This document shows, in pieces, positions 14,381 through 20,350 of a stretch of 20,526 nucleotides of DNA. The stretch's first letter is position 1, and the number at the start of each line of letters is the position of its first letter. Source of the stretch: SIG603 sp964369225 (GTDB lineage: Bacteria > Bacillota > Clostridia > Oscillospirales > Acutalibacteraceae); contig CAYJER010000037.1 in the NCBI GenBank assembly GCA_964369225.1, forward strand, positions 1 to 20,526, written 5' to 3'. Made by a program: the position numbers and the translations under genes. Below the pieces are notes generated by a model. It did no database searches, had not been told where the DNA came from, and was given only the letters and a program-made list of their open reading frames with translations.

Positions 14381-15148
14381 TTATTTGTCGTCAACTTGTT
14401 CTATAGTAGCTTTAATACCAAATGTAACTGTTCTGTCATAAGCATTAGCATCAGCTTCTGTTGCAAACTCTCCAAGTTCTGTATCATCAGGAATTCTGTT
14501 TGCATTGTCACCAAACGGCCAGTACCATTTGATCATATAGTCTGCTGTACCATCTATGTAGTCAATATTTTGAACTTTAGCAGAAACCGCAGTTGCCATA
14601 TCTTCTAAGTCGCCTACAATAGTGGCTAAATAAGGACCAACAGGAACTGCTTGATTCATATATATATCAGCTGTATAATTGATAGCAAAAAAGTTTGAGT
14701 AGTATTTTCCGTCAAACTCATACACTAGAGGCACATTAACATCAACTTGCCCTGTAGCAGTTCCATATTGATTATTAATCTCTTCAAACTCGAATGTGTC
14801 ATCTACTAATACTTCAGAAGTATTATTTGTTCTAATATAGAAATAGCCTTGAGTACCAGGTGCTATTATTGGAGCTTCTGTTAAAGTTGGATCAACATAT
14901 ACGCCTGCATCATCAGTATTTCTTTGTGCGAATAGGTCTAGCTCATCTTCCATCATAATTGATTTCATGTCAGCAGAAACATTTGTTCCTCCTGCTAATA
15001 CATCGTAATCAAAAGTGGCAATAGTCGCTGAACCGCTACCCTCTACTGAGCTTACATATTTAGCTAAAGTTCCGCTCAAAAGAGCGGTTGAACAAAGTGC
15101 TGCTGCCAATGTTAAAGCCGCTATTCTTTTTAATAGATTTTTTTTCAT
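14381..15148 (-). CDS. Tandem TasA/camelysin-like fibre protein, paralogue 3
   Basis: The 255-residue protein has signal peptide LCSTALLSGTLAKYVSSVEG and the block IIAPGTQGYFYIRTNNTSEV-LVDDTFEFEEIN, then VPLVYEFDGKYYSNFF, GDLEDMATAVSAKVQNIDY, IKWYWPFGDN and the terminal GIKATIEQVDDK. It differs from its neighbours by an insertion of about ten residues before the LAPG block. The ribosome-binding site is AAGGAGAAA. It follows paralogue 2 after 140 bases that contain a palindromic repeat. Confidence 0.85.
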   Translation of the reverse strand: MKKNLLKRIAALTLAAALCSTALLSGTLAKYVSSVEGSGSATIATFDYDVLAGGTNVSADMKSIMMEDELDLFAQRNTDDAGVYVDPTLTEAPIIAPGTQGYFYIRTNNTSEVLVDDTFEFEEINNQYGTATGQVDVNVPLVYEFDGKYYSNFFAINYTADIYMNQAVPVGPYLATIVGDLEDMATAVSAKVQNIDYIDGTADYMIKWYWPFGDNANRIPDDTELGEFATEADANAYDRTVTFGIKATIEQVDDK

Positions 15149-15210
15149 TTTAATTTCTCCTTTTTTGTTTTTAATAATGAGTTCTACCCCATAAATTCAT
15201 AATTTCATTT

Positions 15211-15261
15211 GTTATAGGGGATGGTATCACGACCTTAAACTTAACACCTATCCCCTACAAC
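15211..15261. repeat. Short palindromic repeat (TATAGGGGATGG-like) in the paralogue operon
   Basis: GTTATAGGGGATGGTATC and ACCTATCCCCTACAAC are imperfect inverted arms with a short centre, shorter than the other copies of the TGTAGGGGAC family. It sits between paralogues 2 and 3, the only place in this unit with such a repeat. Confidence 0.6.
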
Positions 15262-15288
15262 TTATCACATTGAGAGTAAACGCTTAAA

Positions 15289-15993
15289 TTAGTCAATTTG
15301 TGCAATTGTTGCCTCGATTGTAAGTGTTACACTAGGTTGTGTTCCTGTGCCTGCTGCGGCAGCACCTAATGCGCTGTCTCTGTCATTTGCAGCATCTTCA
15401 TCATTGAATCCCCAATACCAGTCAACTACATATTCAATCTCTGTTTCGTTAGGGTTAGCATATTTTAATGCAGAATTTTTTGCAGATATAGCAGTTGATA
15501 AGGCGGCTAAATCTCCTGTTATAGTAACTTGTTCTAGAGGTCCATTTGCTGTAATTTTTACATTAATTGAGCCTGCTGAAAAATTATTTGAATAATAATT
15601 ACCATCAAACTTATAAACAATGTTTGCAAAATTGATTCCTGGCATGTTGTTTTGAGTTTCCGTGATAACAAATGTGTCGTCTACTGTTACATCAGAATTG
15701 TTCACAGTTTTAATTGTGAATGTACCTTTTGTACCCGGTGCTATTAGGTTTGTTGCCTCCTTAACGTTAGTCTCACCACTAGCTACAGTTTGAGAAAATA
15801 GATCCAGTGTTGTTTTTCCTACTATAGAGTCTCCATTCGCTGTAACATCATAATCAAATGCTGCTATGTTAGCTGTACCGCTACCTGTTACTGTTCCTGT
15901 GTACCTTGCTAGAGTTCCGCCTAGCATCATTGTTGAACACATTGCTAGCGCCAATGTCACGACTGCAAGTCTTTTAATTAAATTAGTTTTCAT
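15289..15993 (-). CDS. Tandem TasA/camelysin-like fibre protein, paralogue 2
   Basis: The 234-residue protein, shortest of the six, has signal peptide MCSTMMLGGTLARYTGTVTG and the block LIAPGTKGTFTIKTVNNSDV-TVDDTFVITETQNNMPG. It also has KFDGNYYSNNF, GDLAALSTAISAKNSALKY, VDWYWGFNDED, DSALGAAAAG and the terminal TIEATIAQID. The ribosome-binding site is GAGGAGAGAAAG. It lies 70 bases after paralogue 1. The Tyr-Tyr-Ser motif (YYSN) after the VVYKFDG-type strand is shared with paralogues 1 and 3 and with the gene at 11893. Confidence 0.85.
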   Translation of the reverse strand: MKTNLIKRLAVVTLALAMCSTMMLGGTLARYTGTVTGSGTANIAAFDYDVTANGDSIVGKTTLDLFSQTVASGETNVKEATNLIAPGTKGTFTIKTVNNSDVTVDDTFVITETQNNMPGINFANIVYKFDGNYYSNNFSAGSINVKITANGPLEQVTITGDLAALSTAISAKNSALKYANPNETEIEYVVDWYWGFNDEDAANDRDSALGAAAAGTGTQPSVTLTIEATIAQID

Positions 15994-16063
15994 TCTCTTT
16001 CTCTCCTCTTATAAATTAATTATAATAATTCCCTATTTAATTCTTAAGGGAAGTATTTTTAGT

Positions 16064-16813
16064 TTACGGTGCTAACGGATCTGTATCAAGTTGAGTAATT
16101 GTAGCCTCAATCTTTAGAGAAACGCTTACATCATCTGTGTATCCTATAGCTGTGTCTTTTTCGTCATAAACTTTGATAGTGCTTGAGTCTGTGCCATCCA
16201 TTAGCTCATATGCCCAGAACCACTTGATTGGATAATTTCTTGATGAAGTATCAAAGCTTAGTCTTACCTGAGCATCAGATACAGCCATAGCCATATCATC
16301 AATGTCTCCAATAATCTCAAATGCTGTCATGTTTCCAGCGCCATCAACCGCCGTATAATCTCCGTTAGCTAGAACACTAGAGTAATAACCTGTGCCAAAT
16401 TGATATACTACTGGAACATTGTCTATGTTTGTCTCGGTAAACACAAAGGTGTCATCTACTATAACGTCTGAATAGTTGATAGTAGTAATGTCAAACGCTC
16501 CCTTTGTACCTGGTGCCATTAAGTCAACACCATTTACACCTGTGTCTACTTCTCTTAGAGTAAATAGGTCAAGCTCTACAGGCATATAACCTGCCGAACC
16601 ATCGTTCATCTCTAAGTCCACTTTGCTTGATGTACCGGCAACTGTGTCATTGTAACCTGCTCTAACTCTGTATTCAAATTTTGCTACCTGAGTTGAGCCT
16701 TCACCCTCGACAGTACTTGTGTACTTAGCCATAGTTCCGCTCATTAAAGCTGTAGAGCAGAGCGCCAAGGCCAATGAAAGTACCGCTACACGTTTAATAA
16801 TGTTCTTTTTCAT
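16064..16813 (-). CDS. Tandem TasA/camelysin-like fibre protein, paralogue 1
   Basis: The 249-residue protein has signal peptide LCSTALMSGTMAKYTSTVEG, cleaved most likely after Ala29. It carries LDLFTLREVDTGVNGVDLMA, PGTKGAFDITTINYSDV and IVDDTFVFTETNIDNVPVVY, the clearest version of the paralogue core, then GDIDDMAMAVSDAQVRL, IKWFWAYELMD, DTAIGYTDD and SLKIEATITQLD. The ribosome-binding site is GAGGAGAAAAC. It follows sipW2 by 76 bases and is the first fibre gene of the operon. The overall beta-sandwich with conserved Asp-rich strand (VDDTF) is like TasA and camelysin, but the identity to either cannot be measured here. Confidence 0.86.
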   Translation of the reverse strand: MKKNIIKRVAVLSLALALCSTALMSGTMAKYTSTVEGEGSTQVAKFEYRVRAGYNDTVAGTSSKVDLEMNDGSAGYMPVELDLFTLREVDTGVNGVDLMAPGTKGAFDITTINYSDVIVDDTFVFTETNIDNVPVVYQFGTGYYSSVLANGDYTAVDGAGNMTAFEIIGDIDDMAMAVSDAQVRLSFDTSSRNYPIKWFWAYELMDGTDSSTIKVYDEKDTAIGYTDDVSVSLKIEATITQLDTDPLAP

Positions 16814-16889
16814 ATGTTTTCTCCTCTTCTATAATATTTGCTTATATTATACTTCTTGAAATGATACTCAAAAAGCCTATAGCCTTAAA

Positions 16890-17525
16890 TCACATTTTAT
16901 CTAGCGCTTCTTTTGAACCTATCGGGGCATCTTTTGTTGTATTAGGATCTGATGATTCTAAATTGGTATTTTCTACAGTTTTTTGTTTCTCAGAAGCTTT
17001 TTTCGACACTACATCATATATAAAATATAGAATGATTGGAATAACAATAAACACTAATAAACCTAAAGGACTTTGCATAAATAATAAGAAACCGCCAGCT
17101 CCTGGTATATTGCCTATATATTTACCCTCTATTTGTTGTGGGTAAACCAAATTAGGATCATCATAAGAGTTCGCTATTCCCTTAGTTCTATATGCAGTAG
17201 TTCCGTCTTCATCAACAATCAACTCAACTATTTCATGAGTAATTGCAACTTCTCCCATATCATAGCAGATTATGTCACCCTCTTTTAGAGTTTCTACTTC
17301 AACATCCTGAATAAACACCAATGAATCTTTCTCAAATACAGGACTCATAGAGTCGGCCGCCGCAACAATTGGACTGTATCCGAATATACTTGGTATTTTA
17401 TTAGGTTCCATATAGCTTTGTGCTATCATAACAACATTTACTATTATTACAGGCACAAGCAACACCGTTACTACAATACTCAATACATTTAAAATTTTTG
17501 CTAATATACCTTTATTCTCTTTCAT
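16890..17525 (-). CDS. sipW: ER-type signal peptidase I, SipW family (sipW2)
   Basis: This 211-residue membrane peptidase heads the six-paralogue operon and is presumably its dedicated processing enzyme. It has an N-terminal hydrophobic segment (IVVTVLLVPVIIVNVVMIA), catalytic Ser59 in AADSMSPVF (where sipW1 has SGSMEP), EGDIICYD, catalytic His97 in VAITHEIVE, and a C-terminal membrane helix (LGLLVFIVIPIILYFIYDVV) followed by a 35-residue charged tail. The usual KGD motif before the last Asp is KGIAN here, with Asp122/123 remaining. The start at 17525 has GGAGAGGG before it; a longer in-frame reading to 17573 adds no homologous sequence. Confidence 0.87.
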   Translation of the reverse strand: MKENKGILAKILNVLSIVVTVLLVPVIIVNVVMIAQSYMEPNKIPSIFGYSPIVAAADSMSPVFEKDSLVFIQDVEVETLKEGDIICYDMGEVAITHEIVELIVDEDGTTAYRTKGIANSYDDPNLVYPQQIEGKYIGNIPGAGGFLLFMQSPLGLLVFIVIPIILYFIYDVVSKKASEKQKTVENTNLESSDPNTTKDAPIGSKEALDKM

Positions 17526-18243
17526 AATAAAACCCTCTCCACTTTCACATTCAGCTAAACTAACACTCCACAAATATGTATATTTAATTTATTACTAAGT
17601 CGTTAATAAACACTTAATAGTCTCATAATAGTTAATATATTAATCATGAGTTATGAAGCGTTAAAATTTAAACATTTATATTAAAACTGAATAATATATA
17701 TTCAATATCTTATATATATCAAATTTTATTAGTGTTAGTTCACTAAATTTTATATTATTTGATTTATATTGATTATACACCAATAATTTAATTTTGTCAT
17801 CCTCCCAAAGTATGAGATACGTAATATATGCAAAAACATTAAAGACTAATCTTGTCATGCTTACAGAATAATTAACTTTATCATCAAAAAACCCAAGGTT
17901 TTTTTGTTGGTATTTGCTTATAATAATTTATTTGAACAATATTTATTGTAACTATTTACAAAATTTATTATTTAACAATTACCATTATATTGTCAAAGAA
18001 ACACAACTCTTCTGCATCAAAACTAACAAAAAAAGTTATAATTTCACTATTTTTTAATTATGTTTTTAGTTATTAAAACGAATTGATTTTACGTTCACAA
18101 TGGCTTAACAGTTTGGCAACAATTTTGATAAGTATAATTAATCTTAACTTTTAGCATATTTTTACACATTTATTTCAAGTTTAATTTTTTTTTAATAGAA
18201 ATATTGGTATTTTTTATTTTTTTTATTTTTTTTAAAAAAAAGC
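17526..18243. other. AT-rich non-coding interval left of the tRNA genes
   Basis: About 720 bases of very AT-rich DNA separate the start of sipW2 from the tRNA promoter. I see no convincing gene. It holds the likely promoter region of the sipW2 operon (TTGAAT followed 16 bases later by TAATAT on the minus strand near 17680-17705, weak) and a palindrome GAATAATATATATTC in the same place. A hairpin AAAAAACC-CAA-GGTTTTTT at 17886-17904 could act as a terminator in either direction. It ends in long A and T runs at 18188-18242. Confidence 0.5.
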
Positions 18244-18272
18244 TTGACTTTTATCAAAACATGATGTATAAT
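18244..18272 (+). promoter_or_regulatory. Strong promoter of the tRNA-Thr/tRNA-Tyr unit
   Basis: TTGACT (18244-18249) and TATAAT (18267-18272) are exactly 17 bases apart and lie about 30 bases before the first tRNA. This is a near-consensus sigma-A promoter. Confidence 0.88.
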
Positions 18273-18304
18273 AACTCTTGTCCTGTTAAAGGTACTAACA
18301 ATTC

Positions 18305-18380
18305 GCTGGTGTAGCTCAGTTGGTAGAGCAGCTGATTTGTAATCAGCAGGTCAGGGGTTCGAGTCCGTTCACCAGCTCCA
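18305..18380 (+). tRNA. tRNA-Thr (anticodon TGT)
   Basis: The acceptor stem GCTGGTG pairs with CACCAGC, the D arm contains AGCTCAGTTGGTAGAGC, the anticodon stem GCTGA/TCAGC encloses loop TTTGTAA with anticodon TGT at 18338-18340, and the T loop is GGTTCGAGTCC. The CCA end is encoded. Confidence 0.97.
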
Positions 18381-18405
18381 GACTTGCCTAACGGCAATCA
18401 AAAAA

Positions 18406-18430
18406 AATCAGAGTTCAGGCTCTGATTTTC
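18406..18430 (+). other. Inter-tRNA hairpin
   Basis: AATCAGAG and CTCTGATT form an 8-bp stem with loop TTCAGG between the two tRNA genes, followed by only a short TTC. It may be a processing signal or a leaky terminator. Confidence 0.5.
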
Positions 18431-18434
18431 ATAT

Positions 18435-18519
18435 GGGAGAGTTCCCGAGTGGCCAAAGGGGGCAGACTGTAAATCTGTTGCGTCTCGCTTCGATGGTTCG
18501 AATCCGTCCTCTCCCACCA
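18435..18519 (+). tRNA. tRNA-Tyr (anticodon GTA)
   Basis: A class II tRNA: acceptor GGGAGAG pairs with CTCTCCC, the anticodon loop CTGTAAA carries GTA at 18469-18471, the long variable arm TGCGTCTCGCTTCGA is as expected for bacterial tRNA-Tyr, and the CCA end is encoded. It is transcribed with tRNA-Thr. Confidence 0.97.
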
Positions 18520-18527
18520 TTGTTTAA

Positions 18528-18610
18528 GATAGCAAGTTTATACTTGTTATCATAAGAGGGTCTATCTTTTAGATAGACTCTTTTATGATAAGCACAGATA
18601 AGTGCCTATC
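18528..18610 (+). terminator. Three consecutive hairpins after the tRNAs, the middle one a probable terminator
   Basis: Hairpin 1 pairs GATAGCAAGT with ACTTGTTATC (18528-18551). Hairpin 2 (18550-18588) has a 17-bp stem around TTTTA, with GATAGACTCTTTT giving the stem-plus-T-run form of a terminator. Hairpin 3 pairs GATAAGCAC with GTGCCTATC (18587-18610). The middle one most likely ends the tRNA transcript; the role of the others is unknown. Confidence 0.65.
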
Positions 18611-18818
18611 ATATTTACAATTCGGTTCTAACTGTTCCTTAAGCTTTTCGATACTTAGTATTTTATCCACACGTTACGCAAGCATAATCTTGACTATCTG
18701 TGCATGAATATATGTATTAGAAATTTCTTTTTACCGAATTTATTTAGTTTTCAATGTGCAGTTGTTTGACTGCATGAAAAAAAGAGTCAAACGTTAGTGT
18801 TTAAATCACGTTTAACTC

Positions 18819-18847
18819 TTGACAATATATAGACCCTGTGGTATTAT
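18819..18847 (+). promoter_or_regulatory. Near-consensus promoter reading towards the recombinase gene
   Basis: TTGACA (18819-18824), a 17-base spacer and TATTAT (18842-18847). The -10 lies in the loop of an inverted repeat, CCCTGTGGT/ACCAATAGGG (18834-18858), which could be a repressor site. Confidence 0.75.
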
Positions 18848-18853
18848 TACCAA

Positions 18854-18957
18854 TAGGGAAAATAAGCTTATCTAGGTAGAGACGTGCTGTGAACACTGTT
18901 TCTTTTGTTAATAAAACCTTGCAGGGTTTTATTAAACTAGATAGGTTTTTTCTTTTT
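18854..18957 (+). ncRNA. Candidate small RNA or attenuated leader upstream of the recombinase
   Basis: The expected transcript starts about seven bases after the -10 at 18847. It folds with AATAAAACC (18910-18918) and GGTTTTATT (18925-18933) as an inner stem and TATCTAG/CTAGATA (18869-18875/18937-18943) as an outer stem, ending in GGTTTTTTCTTTTT. This gives a roughly 105-base RNA with no reading frame. Because it points at the recombinase gene 160 bases further on, it could be either an independent RNA or an attenuated leader. Confidence 0.6.
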
Positions 18958-18977
18958 GAAAAACTTATCTTGAATTT

Positions 18978-19006
18978 AATATATCATAAAATGCAAATTA
19001 TGTCAA
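18978..19006 (-). promoter_or_regulatory. Near-consensus promoter of the minus-strand small RNA
   Basis: On the minus strand TTGACA (19006-19001) and TATATT (18983-18978) with a 17-base spacer. Confidence 0.75.
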
Positions 19007-19013
19007 GATTTTA

Positions 19014-19120
19014 TTTTTTAATCTCCTTAAATCTTTTTTTAAACTTGAATTTCTGCTAAAATTAATTGTTCCCAACTTGGGAATAATTATTTTATGTTTA
19101 TATTTAAGGAGATTAAAAAA
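19014..19120 (+). repeat. 19-bp perfect inverted repeat enclosing the palindrome and masking the recombinase ribosome-binding site
   Basis: TTTTTTAATCTCCTTAAAT (19014-19032) is the exact reverse complement of ATTTAAGGAGATTAAAAAA (19102-19120). The second arm contains the recombinase ribosome-binding site AAGGAG and ends on the first base of its ATG. Between them lies palindromic site 1. In a message reading through, the ribosome-binding site would be double-stranded. Confidence 0.9.
19064..19088. repeat. 25-bp palindromic site 1 (left of recombinase)
   Basis: AATTGTTCCCAA-C-TTGGGAATAATT, a palindrome with a single central base and one mismatch between the arms (GTT against AAT), followed by ATTTTATG. 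Near-identical sites occur at 19995 and 20390 in the same orientation, judged by the T-rich right flank. Confidence 0.9.
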
Positions 19121-19971
19121 TGAAACTTTATGAACTTATGGATTTTTGGCTAGAAAACTATGTTAAAGATTATAAGAGCGAAAAAACATATCTGTGCTAT
19201 AAGGATTGTGTCACTCGAATTAAAAAACACTCAACCCTTTTAGCCGAGGAAGATTTAGCGAATTTAAGGGAATTGCATTTTCGTGATTTTTTTAATTCTA
19301 TGAGTAATGTCTATTCTAAAAGTACACTTAACCATATACGAACTACTATTTACAAAAGCTTTGATTTAGCATTAAGAAATGGATTTATTAATAGTCTTCC
19401 AATGCTTAAACTTGAAATCCCAAAAAACGCTAGTGAAAAAGTTGTTGAAGCTCTTACAAAAAGGCAGCAGGACAAAATTGAGGAAATAGCTGAAAATGAT
19501 ATGCTAGGGCATATCGTTATTTTTTTGCTTAGAACTGGTTTGAGGGTCGGAGAAATGCTTAATCTTAAATGGGAAGACTATAACTATAAAAACAATACCA
19601 TTAAAGTCACTAAGAGTAAGACTAGTGCAGGTCTTAGAGAAATCCCACTCTCAAATGGTGCAAGGTTCATTATTGAGTATTGTCGGAAAAATAATAAGTC
19701 TGATTATATATTTCTTAATAGTAAAGGTAATAAGCTTACATATAGTTCAGTTAAAAAACTCTTTGCTCGAATAAAAAAAGAAAGTTATATATATAACTTT
19801 ACACCTCATGTATGTAGACACAGCTTTGCTACCAGGATGGTAGAACGTGGGGTAAATATTAAGGCTTTATCTGTAATGTTAGGACACACTAATACTAGTT
19901 TTACTATTCAGCGATATGTAACGGCAGATATCAATTTTCTTAAAGAACAGATATGTTTAATGGATGATTAA
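19120..19971 (+). CDS. Tyrosine recombinase / phage-type integrase (XerC/D-like)
   Basis: A 283-residue site-specific recombinase of the tyrosine class, which cuts and rejoins DNA through a covalent phosphotyrosine. The N-terminal half (about residues 1-100) is a helical core-binding domain; the catalytic domain shows Arg142 (LRTGLRVGEMLNL), a beta-hairpin Lys near 165-167 (TKSKTSAG), His230-x-x-Arg233 (TPHVCRHSFATRM), His256 (LGHTNTS) and the nucleophile Tyr266 (IQRYVTAD), so all active residues are present. It lacks the N-terminal arm-binding domain of many integrative-element integrases and is close to XerC/D length. The AAGGAG ribosome-binding site is in a 19-bp inverted repeat. Palindromic sites lie on both sides, 31 bases before the ATG and 23 bases after the stop. 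Confidence 0.95.
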   Translation: MKLYELMDFWLENYVKDYKSEKTYLCYKDCVTRIKKHSTLLAEEDLANLRELHFRDFFNSMSNVYSKSTLNHIRTTIYKSFDLALRNGFINSLPMLKLEIPKNASEKVVEALTKRQQDKIEEIAENDMLGHIVIFLLRTGLRVGEMLNLKWEDYNYKNNTIKVTKSKTSAGLREIPLSNGARFIIEYCRKNNKSDYIFLNSKGNKLTYSSVKKLFARIKKESYIYNFTPHVCRHSFATRMVERGVNIKALSVMLGHTNTSFTIQRYVTADINFLKEQICLMDD

Positions 19972-19994
19972 TTGTTATTTTTACTCTTAAAATT

Positions 19995-20019
19995 AATTAT
20001 TCCCAAGTTGGGAATAATT
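19995..20019. repeat. 25-bp palindromic site 2 (between recombinase and toxin unit)
   Basis: AATTATTCCCAA-G-TTGGGAATAATT, a perfect 12-bp-arm palindrome with one central base, followed by TTTTTTAT. Because of the T run it could also serve as an intrinsic terminator for the recombinase gene, 24 bases after its stop. The same sequence at 20390 and near-copy at 19064 argue for a site rather than only a terminator. Confidence 0.9.
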
Positions 20020-20042
20020 TTTTTATGGTGTGTGTTTTAATC

Positions 20043-20071
20043 TTTACAAGGTATAAAATACATGGTATAAT
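20043..20071 (+). promoter_or_regulatory. Promoter of the small hydrophobic peptide (toxin) gene
   Basis: TTTACA (20043-20048), 17 bases, TATAAT (20066-20071): a strong sigma-A-type promoter. Transcription would start near 20077, just before the left arm of a long-range inverted repeat. Confidence 0.82.
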
Positions 20072-20109
20072 TTGTTAGTAAGGTATTACGTATTCGGTTT
20101 TGGCGGTTG

Positions 20110-20173
20110 CCCTCTAACCCTAGAGGGTATTTCTTTTAATAATTATACCCTCAATCTATTACAGGAAGAGGGT
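20110..20173 (+). promoter_or_regulatory. Leader with alternative pairings controlling the toxin ribosome-binding site
   Basis: Four segments can pair in two ways: CCCTCTA (20110-20116) with TAGAGGG (20121-20127), and ATACCCTC (20145-20152) either with GAGGGTAT (20123-20130) or with the ribosome-binding site GAGGGT (20168-20173). When the last pairing forms, the ribosome-binding site is closed. Confidence 0.6.
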
Positions 20174-20180
20174 GATATGT

Positions 20181-20270
20181 ATGAGTGATTTTGAAATGCT
20201 TTCATTAGTATTAATGATTATCTCACTAGTAGCTTCTTTGTTACTAGCCTACATAAATAAAAAGAAATAA
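20181..20270 (+). CDS. Small hydrophobic peptide, holin-like type I toxin candidate
   Basis: A 29-codon gene too short for usual gene finders. The peptide starts MSDFEMLSLVLM, has one membrane helix of about 18 residues and ends AYINKKK. This pattern (short acidic N-terminus with F-E-x-L, a helix, and a Lys-rich end) matches the small holin-like toxins of Gram-positive type I toxin-antitoxin systems such as TxpA, BsrG and related families. Its GAGGGTGAT ribosome-binding site is 7 bases from the ATG; the earlier ATG at 20173-20178 region is followed at once by a stop. It has a strong promoter upstream, an antisense promoter on the other side and complementary message ends. Toxicity is inferred, not shown. 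Confidence 0.75.
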   Translation: MSDFEMLSLVLMIISLVASLLLAYINKKK

Positions 20271-20345
20271 CCGCCCACAGTCCAAAGGTGGCGATTATTT
20301 CTTAATCACAAATTAGGGCAACCGTAAAATCGGTAATACCTTACA
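20250..20345 (-). ncRNA. Candidate antitoxin antisense RNA
   Basis: From a promoter TTGACT-N17-TATAAT on the minus strand (20379-20351) transcription would begin near 20345 and run leftwards into the 3' end of the peptide gene. The hairpin GCCACC/GGGCGG-type stem with AATAATC/GGTTATT extension (20265-20300 on plus) is followed on the minus strand by TCTTTTTATTT, a fair terminator. The RNA would be about 95 bases and complementary to the message 3' region, including the last codons. Confidence 0.7.
20265..20300. terminator. Bidirectional terminator shared by toxin message and antisense RNA
   Basis: AAATAACCGCCC and GGTGGCGATTATTT form a stem with one bulge around ACAGTCCAAA. The minus-strand side has a good T run; the plus-strand side has only TTATTTCTT and may allow read-through, which would generate the longer message with complementary ends. 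Confidence 0.6.
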
Positions 20346-20350
20346 CTTTT

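Larger units (their letters stand above)
18777..18971 (-). ncRNA. Candidate small RNA on the minus strand, antisense to the RNA at 18854-18957
   Basis: A promoter TTGACA-N17-TATATT (19006-18978 on the minus strand) is followed about 195 bases later by a terminator made of AGAGTTAAACG and CGTTTGACTCT with seven T residues (ending near 18777). Within it, AATAAAACC/GGTTTTATT and CCCTATTGGT/ACCACAGGG form hairpins. A 32-codon GTG-initiated reading frame (18801-18896) has no ribosome-binding site and no membrane segment, so the RNA is probably untranslated. It is fully complementary to the oppositely directed RNA. Confidence 0.6.
20079..20343 (+). repeat. Long-range inverted repeat around the peptide gene
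   Basis: The left arm TAAGGTATTAC...CGGTTGCCCT (20079-20113) and right arm AGGGCAACCG...GTAATACCTTA (20315-20343) are complementary over 11 bp at the outer and 10 bp at the inner end, with a few bulged bases between. In a full-length message the 5' and 3' ends would pair, as in several type I toxin messages. Confidence 0.85.

Noticed and set aside
14097..14441. 114-codon plus-strand frame opposite paralogues 3 and 4
   Set aside because: It lies opposite two strongly supported genes, spans their junction and is a product of their biased codons.
17676..17858. 60-codon reading frame on the minus strand in the AT-rich interval
   Set aside because: No ribosome-binding site, composition same as the surrounding non-coding DNA and no recognisable motif.
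18435..18519. tRNA-Tyr 3' end as attachment site of the recombinase element
   Set aside because: No second copy of the tRNA 3' end is found in the rest of the window; the far end may lie outside, so this could not be supported.
18801..18896. 32-codon GTG-initiated frame inside the minus-strand small RNA
   Set aside because: No ribosome-binding site, no hydrophobic segment, and it overlaps the opposite promoter; not good enough for a toxin gene.
19995..20019. Site 2 as nothing but the terminator of the recombinase
   Set aside because: It does have a T run and may terminate, but the identical 25-bp sequence at site 3 and near-copy upstream of the gene at site 1, where no terminator is needed, make a terminator-only reading insufficient.
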